A program made the translations under genes and the position numbers. 64,000 bases of DNA from Datura wrightii (taxonomy: Eukaryota > Streptophyta > Magnoliopsida > Solanales > Solanaceae). The notes under the pieces were generated by a model that had not been told where the DNA came from, ran no database searches, and worked only from the letters and a program-made list of their open reading frames with translations. How positions within the stretch are numbered: position 1 is the first letter of the stretch; each line of letters starts with the position of its first letter. The DNA is taken from the NCBI GenBank assembly GCA_035772735.1, contig JASDFA010000016.1, positions 150,114,501-150,178,500 on the forward strand, in the 5' to 3' direction. This document shows positions 21,315 through 31,804 of this stretch, one piece after another.

Positions 21315-23094
21315 ACATATACACAAATCATGCAAATTACATCCCAACCTTCGTCACTATGGTGCGACCATTTACGCTACGGTCATACCGATTATTCAAT
21401 TTTTGCAAATCATCACGAAAACATGCTTGGTCTTACAATACAATGACCTTTAATACATCAAGACTTCCTAGACCTTTAAGAATTGATTCTTGATATCGGC
21501 AAACTCATGCAAATCAGCTAATCAAGAAATCCGACATGAAAATCAATCTTTCCTCAAGCATGTGCCCTCACAACTCGAGAGAATCTTCCCCTTTATGTTC
21601 ATGCAGCACACAAACATTCAAGTAGGGGCATACAAAAATTAATTTCACTCACTCTCCCAAAAGAATTCACATGCCTCATGTCATGACCCGTAAGCTTGCC
21701 CTTAGTGTATTGCTCCACTAATATAAAGAAATGCAATGTAAGATCACGTAGGACTTTAATGGGTTGTAACGGGGCTATGGATCTAGTATATATATATATT
21801 GGATTATCCAATAATAGTCGCTAGCATCCTTAAGCGCCTTTTCAACTCATTCCCATCGACTTATGGACATTGTTCCTCTCTTTCCTCTTTTTCTCCCATT
21901 CATGCTGGTTTCCTTTCGTACAGCCCATTTCATCAAACACACTTGACACAAAACAAAGGGTTTTCATGTACCCTCACTATCATTTAATTATAGCAAGTGC
22001 CTCTTCAACATCATCTTTTCTTTCTTCACTCTGCTTTTCTTTTTCTTTTCACTCTTTAACACTTTGGGAAACATTGTCTTTTCTTTGTAAGCGCTTAAGA
22101 GTTTCGTATAGACTTTAAGGCTAATTAAAAGAAGGAATAAAGCTTAGTTTATACAAGTTTGGACAAAAGAAAGAAAGAAATCGGCTAAAGGCTCAACGGG
22201 CTGACTAGGGTATACAACATATACAAAGGTAGAATTTGACAAGAAAAAAATGGAATCTATCGGTTAAAACAAAGAAATGCCTACATCCTTTCCAACACAA
22301 CATTTCCTTCATTTCGTTTTGTATACACACCAGGCAAGTTCTAGACAATTCACAATGGCATGGAATAAAAATACCTCACTTCACACTTCGTGCACATGCT
22401 CGAATCAAGATGCATTCACAGACTCTCTAATTAGCCAATCACATGAATTCAAAATTAAGCCTCAATCATACTGAATCAAATTCTATAGCCTAGGTAACTC
22501 AACATATTTATCAAATTGCATGCTTTCAAACGAATCATTTTCACATTTTGAACATCAGTTACACACGCAACAAAATTTTAGCAACCATAAGCAACTACAG
22601 TTTATTGATGCAATCCACCAAAGAAAAAAATAAAAACAAATAAAAATCCTACTCCTACCGACTACATTTCCCTTAAGACAGTCGTCATCCATCCATCATA
22701 GGAAACGGTCACTAACTATGACATCGGTTCAATGGGACTATTCTCGGTAAAAGAACCGAAAACAAACTCCGAGAAACCCAAAAAAATAAAAATCGAAAAA
22801 TTTTGCAACACATCGATCATTTCGATAGAAAGAAAATATTTACAAGTACAAAATATTTTCGCGCAAATTTGTGAAAAATATCGATCATCTCGATAGAAAA
22901 AAATATTTACAAACTATTTACAAAATATTTACACTGACAACCATAACTTTTCATAACACACATCATTAACCACACAAACAAATATATACAGATACGCCAC
23001 AAATCAGTTCACCACAGGGAAAGCACAAACATTCATCCAAACCAAGGAAAAAACATACAGCAAATTAGAGCCTATGTCCCAGCACCTAGCTACT
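21315..23094 (-). other. Conserved 3' non-coding tract of element C
   Basis: 1.8 kb without a credible gene. It shares blocks with elements A, D and E, including the GTCGTCATCCATCCATC block at about 22654-22712 and the CATGACCCGTAAGCTTGCCC block at about 21640-21770. AT-rich, with two near-identical stretches around AAATATTT and CGATAGAAA at about 22800-22915. Confidence 0.6.
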
Positions 23095-23134
23095 CCCCAC
23101 CCCACACTTAAATCGAACACTGTCCCCAGTGTTC
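23095..23134 (-). promoter_or_regulatory. Post-ORF2 RGGA-loop hairpin and purine tract (element C)
   Basis: On the minus strand GAACACTG-GGGA-CAGTGTTC (23134-23115) is a perfect 8-bp stem with a four-base loop. TTAAGTGTGGGGTGGGG follows. It lies about 45 bp after the ORF2 stop and repeats the layout of the terminal polypurine site. Confidence 0.65.
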
Positions 23135-23178
23135 ACAACAATACAAAGCATAAAATTTTGGGTGGTGGAACTCCCTGC

Positions 23179-24398
23179 TCAGTCGATATATTCGACTTCT
23201 TCATCTGGTGTTGCGGCCTCGTCGCCCATACCTGAATCAGCTCAATCGTCGTCATCGGACTCCACATCGGAGTCCTCATGACGCGTCTCCTCATCAGTAG
23301 GGACATCGTCATCCGTCGGCTCCACGAAGGCTGGTCCCACCCGACATAAGGCTCTGGCGTTCTCGCCAAAGGGGTAGTCTAGCTCCAGCTGCCATAATTC
23401 TTCCTCGGTGGTTGGTCTCCCACCCATCCGTAGCTGAAGCATCTGCATGCCAAACATACGGGCCATGTACTGATCATCCCGAGCATGTCGCTCGCCCAAA
23501 GTCAATACTGGTCCGTGTGTAGTGTCGGGGGCTTAGTCTTTGTCACATCGAGGGCCCTCCGCTCCAACTGCGGAATATAGTCCAAGGCTTCTTCCTCAAT
23601 GTCGAGGCCTCGGAGGAAGGTGGTGATGAGTCCGCCAAACCCATATCTGTGGCCCTGGTGCAGTCTGGCTCTCTTCATGGCGGATATTATTACCGCCCCA
23701 ACATTAATCTCAAGTCCTTTCATAAGGGCATACACCAAGCAAACACGGTCCCGGGTCACGTCCGTCATATGAACTCCCGGGATCAAGCACGAACATACAA
23801 TCTTCAGCCATATTCTGGCCTCCCTGTTCATCTGCGAATGAGGCAGAGTCTTGTGGTAACCCCTCTCCTTATGTCTACTCCATCGGGTTGTGGATCGAGC
23901 CCCACACAAAGTACGTCTGATGTCAGCGTACGGTGGGGTGATGTTTAGCTGGCGGAGAACGTGGGCGTCTGTGTCCCGCGCTCCAACGATGACATTCAGC
24001 TGCTGGGGTTCCAGAGTGACAATCTGCCCTCTGATTTTCACTGTGTGGCTTCTGATGGCCGGGTTCCAGTTTGCATAAAATTCCCGGACCAAATGAAGGT
24101 TGCACTCCTTGGGCTCCTGAAAGATAAAGCTGAGCCCAGCTGCTTCAATTCTCTGTACAATGCGAGGGAACTCCTGTGCGAGTGGTTCCCGTGCAATATG
24201 TTCTTCCGGGAAGTACTTGCTCTCCTTATGCTTATTATACCATTTCTTTCCTTCCTCGGTTACCCATCTTGTTCCGTATTGGCGGCGTTGGCCGCGCGGA
24301 ACAGCGGGTGCAGCTGGGACTGCGGTGCCCAGTCTCATCCTTTTCCTACCGGTGCCTGAGGTAGAAGTACCCTTGCCTTTATCTTGTCTGCTCGCCAT
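23179..24398 (-). pseudogene. ORF2 of element C, Transposase_32-type protein, one shift and one stop from open
   Basis: The start chosen is the ATG of MASRQDKGKG at 24398, directly behind a splice-acceptor-like CAG. A basic head (RKRMR, RGQRRQYG) is followed by the core REFYANWNP, LNITPPYADIRRTLCGA, REARIWLKIVCSC, VTRDRVCLVYALMKG and INVGAVIISAMKRA, then GGRPTTEEELWQLELDYPF and an acidic tail ending DEEVEYID. A frameshift near 23510 and an in-frame stop at about 23242 split it. Expected length is about 405 residues. Function unknown; nuclear or RNA-binding roles would fit the basic head but are unproven. It has no similarity that I can see to RT, integrase or envelope proteins. Confidence 0.78.
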
Positions 24399-24403
24399 TG
24401 TAC

Positions 24404-25124
24404 CTGTCAATTTACACAAACAAGCACAAAGTTAAGCTAAAAACTTGTTAACTTCGGCTAAGGTCGGGTTACACAACATTTACCCCACACTTAGGCCTTA
24501 GATACTTCTACAAAATTACGGTGAGGATAACTCTAATTACACCACAGACAACACTATACACTTCATGCTTAGTGCGTTCAAAAAAAAAAAATTCGACAGC
24601 ATAACGGTTAGCGTACTACTCAGACTTCATACAGCTAATCCCAATCCTACTATCGCTAACAATTCACACATCGCACTTCGCAACAAAAACAACAACAAAA
24701 TAAAAACAACGATAAAAACATTCTATATACAATCTAATCCAAACAATCTAACCAATTTACACACTTTTTGCCTTTTCCCAAAAAAAAAAAAGAAATTCGA
24801 GAATTTGTCGTCTTTTAACATTTACACAATATTTACCACGACTTCTCTCAATTTACAAACACACCCCGGCATCTAATTTGCCGACTTATCAAGTCACTCA
24901 AGTTAAATTCAACAACTCATGCCCTAGAATACAATTCTATAATCAAATTCGAATTATTTACGCAATCGATAAGTTCAAACGCTAAATACAACAATCCAAA
25001 CATATATCAATCACAAATAATCCAACATTCATGTTTAATTTCTACCTAGGGTGATATATCTCACCTCACATGCCCAAATTTGACAAAAATCGCCAAAACA
25101 TTGAGATAGACGATGAAAACATAC
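24404..25124 (-). other. Predicted 5'-UTR intron of ORF2 (element C)
   Basis: On the minus strand the donor TCAAAG|GTATGT lies at 25125/25124 and the acceptor AATTGACAG ends at 24404, six bases before the ORF2 ATG. Length is 721 nt. The tract is AT-rich without coding sense. Elements D and F show donors at the matching place and A a GC variant. RNA evidence is needed to prove splicing. Confidence 0.6.
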
Positions 25125-25470
25125 CTTTGAATTGAGAAACCGAAGAAACTTGACGTATTCCTTGCCTAGGAACGTGGCACGGTGCTTGGGGAGGGGGAAA
25201 TAGGTGTTTTGGTCGCGGAGGGAAGAGGGAATGGGAAGAAATGGGGTGAAATCGGGGGTTTTAATTTAAGAAAACACGCGGGTCACCCGGCAACCCGGTG
25301 TGACCCGGCACCAAATACACGGCAACATGTCACGGAGGGTAACACGGAGACCCTCCTCCGTGACACGGAGCCAACGCGTTGGCTTACTGGAATTTTTGAA
25401 AAATCCGGATTTTGCCTTCAACGTGTCACGGAGGGTAACGCGGAGCCCTACCACCGTGACGCGGCGCCAA
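25125..25470 (-). promoter_or_regulatory. Internal promoter candidate for ORF2 (element C)
   Basis: Read on the minus strand: palindromic words around CACGG (25424-25460), TGTCACGGAGG against CCTCCGTGACA (25328-25365, perfect 11 bp), an AT-rich TATA-like CTTAAATTAAAACCCCC (25272-25256), then a C/T-rich leader ending at the donor. The spacing of about 140 bp from TATA-like to donor equals that in the LTR promoter of the same element. Confidence 0.5.
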
Positions 25471-25817
25471 CGCGCCAGTGCACTGTTTCTTCAATTAATT
25501 TGATTTTTCATTCCTTGCCTCATTTTCTCGATTTCATGTATATTTCCTCCGTTATACCTGAAAATCACCTCACTAAACAAAAATTGGTTAAATTAATACA
25601 TTTCCCTAACTAAAATAAAAAATACTAACTAAAATGAAAATCTAAACCTAATCAAGAAAAGAAAAAGAAAAATAAAACTTGGAAATAGAAAATAAAAACA
25701 AAAATAAAGATAAAAATTAACTACACTGTGCAAAAAGAAGAAAAATAAAATATTTTTCTCACGGGTTGCCTCCCGTGCAGCGCCTGGTTTACCGTCGCGG
25801 CTCGACGTCCTTTATGC
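25471..25817 (-). other. Spacer between gag-pro and ORF2 promoter (element C)
   Basis: AT-rich and A-rich, no gene. Close to the gag-pro stop it contains a GGCGCTGCACGGGAGGCAAC block on the minus strand. Equivalent GGGAGGCAACC words follow pro in elements D, E and F. Confidence 0.55.
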
Positions 25818-28190
25818 TCACTTGTCTACTAGGGTGATGGACGATTTGTCCCAATCATGGTCATCCCCCCAGTAGTTCTCAACCTTATCCGGTGGCCTTC
25901 CTAGTAAGTCTCGGGAATCACTCATTCCATTAGCATTCCCATGATCAATCACATTGATCACCGAGAGTTCCTTATAAACAGTCGGGAGCTTAGGTACCTT
26001 ATACACATCGAACACTTCGACCTTGTCATGTGCTCGCATCGTGAGTTGACCCGCAGCTACATCAATTAATGCTTTTCCGGTTGCCAAAAAGGGTCGTCCC
26101 AAAATAAATGGGACTTCAGCATCTGGTTCAAAATCCAGAACAATAAAATCGACCGGAAAAATGAGGGAGCCTACTTGCACTAACACATCCTCAACAATGC
26201 CATCCGGCTTAGCTAAAGACCTGTCTGCTAGCTGCAAGATTACCGTTGTAGGTCTAGGACTCCCTAGACCTAACTTTCTGAATACCGAAGATGGCATCAG
26301 ATTTATGCTTGCCCCCAAGTCGCATAATCCACGAGCTCGGATACTTTGCCCAATCGTAATCTGGATAGTAAAACTTCCAGGGTCTTTCAGTTTTGTGGGC
26401 AACCTATTCTGAATACGGGAAGTGCATTCCTCCGTTAAAGCTACCGTGGCATACTCAGTCAAACGACTTTTGTTAGCCACGATGTCTTTAATATATTTCG
26501 CATATTTTGGCACTCCCTGCAAGACATCAACAAGAGGTAAGTTAACATGTACCTGTTTAAGTACCTCCATGAATTTATGGAAACACGCCTCCTCCTTGTG
26601 TTTCTTCAGTCGTTGAGGGAACGGGGGTGGAGGCCTTTCTGGTTCAGCTTCTTTAGTCTTCCCCTTATCTGAGATTTGCTCTCCCTCAACATCTGCTGCT
26701 CCTGACTTTTGACGCGGCCTTTCCGGTTCCACCTCCTTTAACTGCAAACCACTCCTCGTGGTCACTGCATTTACCTGCTTCGGATTAGGATCCGTGTCGC
26801 TAGGTAGTCCTCCTCTGGGTCTCGTATTTTGGGCACTAGCAAATTGCCCAAACTGATATTCAAGAGCCTTGGTCGCCAATTGATTATTCTTCACTTCGGC
26901 TGCCAATTTAACATAGTCAGCCTGCAATTGCGCCTGATTAGCGATCATGGTTTTGAACATCTCCTCAATGGTAGGTGATGGTGGTGGAGGAGGGGCATTG
27001 TGATTTCTGAATTGAGCTTGATAATTTTGTTGCCCTCCTTGATTTCTCTGCATACCCTGACCAGAACTTTGGCCTTGTTGGTTGTTGCTACCCCACGAAA
27101 AATTCGGATGGTTTCTCCAATTTGAGTTGTAGCCACTACCAAACTGCTGCTGATTTCTCTGTGCATTGCCCACAAAGTTAACAGAATCAGGATTTGCACC
27201 ACAGCATTCAGCTGAATGCTCACTACTACCACACACTTCACACCACATCTGTTGAACTGCATTGACTGAAGCTGAAGGCTGGTTCAAATTCATATTGCTG
27301 AAGTGAGTGTTTAACTGATTTTGCAAAGCGGCTATCTGTGCAGCGATAGCTGTAAACCCATCCACTTCAAGCACTCCCGCTGCTTTCCTTGCTCCACCTC
27401 TTGAAGAATCTGCATTCCATTCTGGATTGCCTTGTGAAATTCGGTTGAGCAAAGTGTACAGCTCCTCGTAAGTCTTTTCCAGCGCTTGCCCTCCAGCTGC
27501 TGAATCTAACAGAATTTTAGTGTGGGGTTCCAAACCCTCAATAAATGTGTGTACCAACACCTCATTGGACTGATGATGAGGAGGACAGTCCCGCAACATG
27601 GATTTAAATCTTTCCCAGGCTTGATATAGATTTTCTCCCTCCCTCTGTTTAAAACTTAGAATTTGACTTCTAAGTCTGGCTGTTTTACCAGAAGGAAAAA
27701 ATCTAATCAGAAACTTTCGTGCAAGATCATCCCACGTTGATATAGAATTGGGTGGTTCAGCTTTTAACCACCTCTTGGCTTCACCAAGTAAGGAAAATGG
27801 AAATAAGGTGAGCCGAACATTATCAGGTGACACTCGAGCGGGTATATAAGTGTCACTTATCTCCAAAAAGTTTTGGAGATGTTGTTGTGGATCTTCAAGA
27901 GGGAGACCGGTAAATTGCCCGCTTGTGTGCAAAAGTTGCACCATATTCTGCTTTAACTCAAACCTCCCTCCAGGCTCTGGTTTGCAGATACTAGAATGTA
28001 CATTGTTGGCGTGTGGGATTGCCACCTCGCGAACCGGCCTTGCTGCTGCTTCATCGGGCACTAACACTGCCCTCACAACCGGTGGATTTTATTGCTCCAT
28101 AATAGATTGTCGGAACAACTGCAGCTTCTTTTGTAGAGCTTCTCTACGTTGACTATGAAATTCACGTTCAGGCTCTAAGTAAGATTCCAT
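25818..28190 (-). CDS. gag-pro polyprotein of element C (one premature stop)
   Basis: The open part is 752 codons from 28076. Comparison with element E puts the true start at the ATG of 28190, leaving one premature TAA at 28091-28089 in a Gln/Glu-rich N-terminal stretch. Domains in order: the capsid core (FELKQNMVQLLHTSGQF, LTLFPFSLLGEAKRWL, DLARKFLIRFFPSGKTA, SFKQREGENLYQAWERFKSM), a zinc knuckle CEVCGSSEHSAECC, a Gly/Asn/Gln-rich linker, and an Athila-type retropepsin with GLCDLGASINLMP, LQLADRS, PVDFIVLDF and FILGRPFLATG. The catalytic Asp is kept. It makes the particle protein and its protease. No RT follows. It could be nearly functional by readthrough. Confidence 0.9.
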
Positions 28191-28354
28191 CAGCTCCTTG
28201 TCCCTTGCCAGTGTTCACAGAAACAAAATCTGCAAAATACAGGCTAAGACCAAGTTGTTAACACTTAAGAAAATAAAAAAATAAAAATACAGTAAATTTA
28301 CACTAAACACAATTTCACAAATCGCCTAGCCTCCCCGGAACGGCGCCAAAAACT
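28191..28354 (-). promoter_or_regulatory. Untranslated leader of element C with splice-acceptor-like site
   Basis: Between the primer site and the gag ATG, the minus strand reads GTATTTTGCAG ending at 28230, preceded by TTGGTCTTAGCCTG. Elements E (42995) and D (48180) have matching TTTGCAG sites before gag. Confidence 0.5.
28332..28348 (-). promoter_or_regulatory. Primer binding site of element C (tRNA-Asp)
   Basis: Minus-strand TGGCGCCGTTCCGGGGA lies six bases inside the LTR. It matches the complement of plant tRNA-Asp(GTC) 3' end (TGGCGCCGTTGCCGGGGA) with one missing G. tRNA-Asp priming is known for Athila-type elements. Confidence 0.88.
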
Positions 28355-29798
28355 TGTTCGGGTGTTCCGGTATGGGTTAAAAACCGACACGCAAGTGCAC
28401 GTGGTCAAACAAGTAATAAAGTGGCTAAGTAGCCAAGTATCGATCCAAGGAGGCTCAAGATATGTAAAGTTGCCTAGTTTACTATATTCCTATTTCACTT
28501 CTAATTATGCTAACAACAATGTAACCAACAGTTACTTGAGTTTTTGTTTCTAAACTATATCTACTACAATTTATAACAACTATTTACTGTGAATTTAGAC
28601 AATGGATATGAACATGCCAAGGTTAAGAACAAGTAATGAACTTGATAATCATGATAATTTGGTTAATCTCTTCTTCATGTTGCTAGCCAAGAACATTCGC
28701 CTAGAAATTAAAACTCTCGTATTTAATTTCACTTTAGAATCATAAACCATCCGTCTACATTTCTGTGATCAAATGCAATTTATGACCTAGCACTACAATT
28801 CCGGTTCCTAAATTGACTAATACGGCTTTCAAGTATATTTCTATCAGGAAAGCACATCAAAACCCAATTTTCCCAAATCAAGTTAAGAACAATACCCTAT
28901 TAATTCACAACTTTCCAATTTCTTGCTCTTTCGAGTGAAATTGGACTTTTTAGATGTACATTAATGTCGGCCACACACTAATGCAGTAAGAAGAATAATT
29001 AATAGAACAACATGGAAGAAGAAGAAGAAAACCATATCAATTATAATCAAAATTCATTACAAGTGACAAAACCTCAGCAAGGAAGAGAATTAGCCACTCA
29101 TTTGTGGATTGATCATCCTAAAATGAGTGTAAATCATACGTACAATTGATAGAAAGAAGAAAAGAAGAGAAGAAATCCCTTAGCTTTTTCGTTCCTCAAC
29201 TGCTCCTAACCCACGTCCTTGCTCTCCACTTCTGAACTCAGTCTAAAAATTAAAAACTGCTTAAAATAAACCTGTGTGCTATTTATACTAGTGGGAAATT
29301 TTTCCCGGAATAACAAGCAACGTGTCACGGCGGCCAACGCGGAGCACTGCCTCCGTGACACGGCGTGGACGCGGACCTTCACTGGAATTTCAGGGTCCGG
29401 TAAATTAGCCTCAACGTGGCACGGAGGCCAACGCGGAGGCCTCTCTCCGTGCCACGGAGCTGACGCGATGGCACACTGGAAATTGCCATTTTAATTCCTG
29501 TTCAGGCAGTGTGCTACCGCGATGGTAGCGTGGCACGGCTCCATCGCGGAGCCCCTATAAAATGTGCATTCCAATGTCTTTTCCACGCTCGCATCCAAGT
29601 CCAACTCCGATATAGTTCCAACATGCATTTTAGCTCCTAAAAATCACATTTACCTGCAAAACAAATGCTAATCATGTTGGTTAGTATAAATTCGCATTTT
29701 ATTACCAATTACATGATATTATATACACATTGCACAACAAACAAGGTAAAAATGATACGTTTAAGTATCACTTGGGCATATAAATCTGCCCAAGATCA
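28355..29798 (-). repeat. 5' LTR of element C
   Basis: Read on the minus strand it begins TGATCTTGGGC. It holds a U3 acceptor-like TTTTGCAG (ending 29654) behind a CTAAC branch-like word, the palindrome group (about 29320-29530), TATAAATAG (29287-29279), and a donor-like GTAC|GTATGA at 29139. Confidence 0.93.
29279..29530 (-). promoter_or_regulatory. U3 palindromes and TATA box in element C 5' LTR
   Basis: This LTR would drive the genomic RNA. It carries the same inverted repeats as the 3' LTR, with one arm changed (CACGGCGG for CACGGAGG near 29330), and TATAAATAG. Confidence 0.65.
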
Positions 29799-29803
29799 TA
29801 AGG
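29799..29803. repeat. Target-site duplication of element C, right copy
   Basis: TAAGG, equal to 19828-19832. Confidence 0.9.
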
Positions 29804-30394
29804 TCACTGTCGTAGACTTAGTAGAGTTAGCTATGACTGATTTTGACATCATTTTGGGTATGGATTAGTTGTTTGCATGTTATGCTTCGATAAATTGTAG
29901 GACCCATGCAGTGGAATTCCAATTTCCGGGTGAGTAAGTTTTAGAGTGGAAGGGTAATTCATCTATACCAGCCGATCAGTTTATTTCATATCATAAGTCC
30001 AAGGATATGATTTCTAAGGGATGCATGTATCACCTAGTTAGATTTAGGGATATTGAGTCCAAGACCCCAACTATCCAGTCAGTTCTAGTAGTGTGTGAGT
30101 ATCCGGAGGTTTTCCCCGATGAATTGCAAGATGTTCCTCCTAAGAGAGATTGATTTCGGCATTGATCTCTTACCCGATACGCAGCCTATCTCTATTCCTC
30201 CCTACATATGGCTCCAGCCGAGCTAAAGGAGTTGAAGGATCAATTGAAGGACTTTTTGGATAAGAGTTTTATTAGGTTGAGTAAGTCTCCATGGGGCGCA
30301 CCATTGTTATTTGTCCGAAAGAAGGATAGTTCCCTTCGCATGTGTATTGATTATCAGCAGTTGAATAAGGTCACCATCAAGAACAAGTACCCCT
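29804..30394 (+). pseudogene. Backbone protease 3' part and start of RT
   Basis: It resumes the protease with MTDFDIILGMD, where the Trp of the family motif GMDW reads TAG. It continues through ISKGCMYHLVRF and FPDELQDVPP to the RT start: GAPLLFVRKKDSSLRMCIDY and LNKVTIKNKYP. The solo LTR interrupts inside KYPLPRI. Stops and a shift near 30150 show decay. Confidence 0.8.
30390..30394. repeat. Target-site duplication of solo LTR, left copy
   Basis: CCCCT precedes the LTR start at 30395 and recurs at 31800-31804. Removing the LTR and one copy restores KNKYPLPRI. Confidence 0.88.
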
Positions 30395-31799
30395 TGTTCG
30401 ACACAAAACTACACGCAAGTGCACGTGGTCGCACAAGTAGTAAAGTGGCTTTATTTCAAGCCAAGTATCGATCCCACAGGGACTGAACTACGGTAGTAAT
30501 TAACCTAAGCGTTAGTGAACGATATCTCTATGAATGTAGACAACCAAACAAATAATGTTTTATGAGTTAAGATTACTAAATAATAACCTAAGTAGAGATT
30601 ATAATTTGATGTCTAAACAATAGCAATGAACAAGCTGAGGTTAAAGCAAGCATGCAGGGATGTAATTTCTTAATTCAAATCAGCTAATGTTCTCTTCGGT
30701 TGCTAGTCAGGAATTAATCGCCTATGGATTGGATCTTTCGACTCCTACCCAATTAAAGAATCATGAGACCTTATTCTACATTTCTGTGATATAAGAAACT
30801 CATTCCCTAGCCATACATAACTGATTCCATACATGACTAATAAGACTTTCAGATATATTTCTATTCTGAACATAAATCCATTCTCAATTTTCTGAACTAA
30901 GAAAAGATCATATCCTACCAATTCACATCTGTCCAATTACTTTCCTTTTCAGAATCAAAATTGGATTTCTAAGATATACATTAACATTGGTCAAACATTA
31001 ATGCAGTAAAAACAAGAATTGATAGAACAACCATTGAAGAAAAGATGAAAACTGAAATGATTAATGATTACATTCCACTACAATTATCCTTAACCTCAGC
31101 AAGAGGTAAATTAGCCACTCATTTGTGGATTAACCATCTTCAAATAAGTAGAATTCATACAAGCAATTGAAATTAAAGAGAAAAAGGAAGAGAATAGCCC
31201 TAGAATTTTCGTCCTCTCAACTACCTGCTACCCATGTTCTTGCTCAAAAAAGTCAGAATGTTTAAAATAAAACCTAAGTGTGCTATTTATTCTATTGAGA
31301 ATTTTTCCCGGAATGACAAGCAACGTGGCACGGAGTGTAACGCGGAGCACTGCCTCCGTGCCACTGTGCTATCGTGCACCTTCATTGGAACTTCAGGTTC
31401 CAAATAATCACACTCAACGTGTCACAGAGTTCATCGCGGAGCACTGCCTCCGTCCCACAGAGGTAACGCGAACCTTCACTGGAATTTGACATATTTTCAT
31501 CATCCCAGGCAGAATGGCTCCATGATGGTAGTGTGACACGGCGCCATCACGGAGCTCCTACTTTTGCCAACTTCCCTTGTCAACTTCCACTTCTTGCTTT
31601 CGAGTCCATCCCCGCACTTCACCAACATGTAGATTAGCTTCCAAAATTTCCTTCTACCTGCAAAACAACACTAATCATGTTGGTTAGTACAATTCACATT
31701 TACCTAAGATTCACATGAGATTGTACACATAACAATAGATAAACAAGTCGAAATGAAGCATTTGAGTATCACTTGGGCATGAAATTCTTCCCAAGAACA
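30395..31799 (-). repeat. Solo LTR of family A
   Basis: 1405 bp, starting TGTTCGAC and ending GAACA on the plus strand, flanked by TSD CCCCT. It is the reverse-orientation relative of the LTR at 3940-5333. It keeps GTGGCACGGAG against CTCCGTGCCAC (31325-31364), a TATA-like AATAAATAG (31283-31291) and the U3 acceptor-like CAG at 31658. The internal region was lost, presumably by LTR-LTR recombination. Confidence 0.92.
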
Positions 31800-31804
31800 C
31801 CCCT

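Larger units (their letters stand above)
19833..29798 (-). mobile_element. Element C: complete non-autonomous Athila-like element (gag-pro plus ORF2, no pol)
   Basis: Two LTRs (1445 and 1444 bp) flank, in minus-strand order, a tRNA-Asp primer site, a nearly intact gag-pro ORF, a palindrome-rich linker, ORF2 of the Transposase_32 type, a conserved 3' tract and a polypurine tract. There is no RT, RNase H or integrase. TSD TAAGG is perfect. Reading the two LTRs side by side gives roughly ten to fifteen differences in 1.4 kb, so insertion was recent. Mobility therefore depended on enzymes from another element, probably an autonomous Athila relative not in this window. It is the best preserved of the Athila-like copies here. 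Confidence 0.92.

Noticed and set aside
23961..24359. 132-codon plus-strand open frame
   Set aside because: Antisense shadow of ORF2 of element C, which has family motifs in the minus frame.
25182..25613. 143-codon open frame on the plus strand
   Set aside because: It is antisense to the palindrome-rich linker and leader of element C; its sequence is made of inverted-repeat words.
19833..29798. Possible nuclear host gene hidden inside element C
   Set aside because: Every open stretch is explained by gag-pro, ORF2 or their shadows; the rest is AT-rich non-coding sequence shared with other elements.
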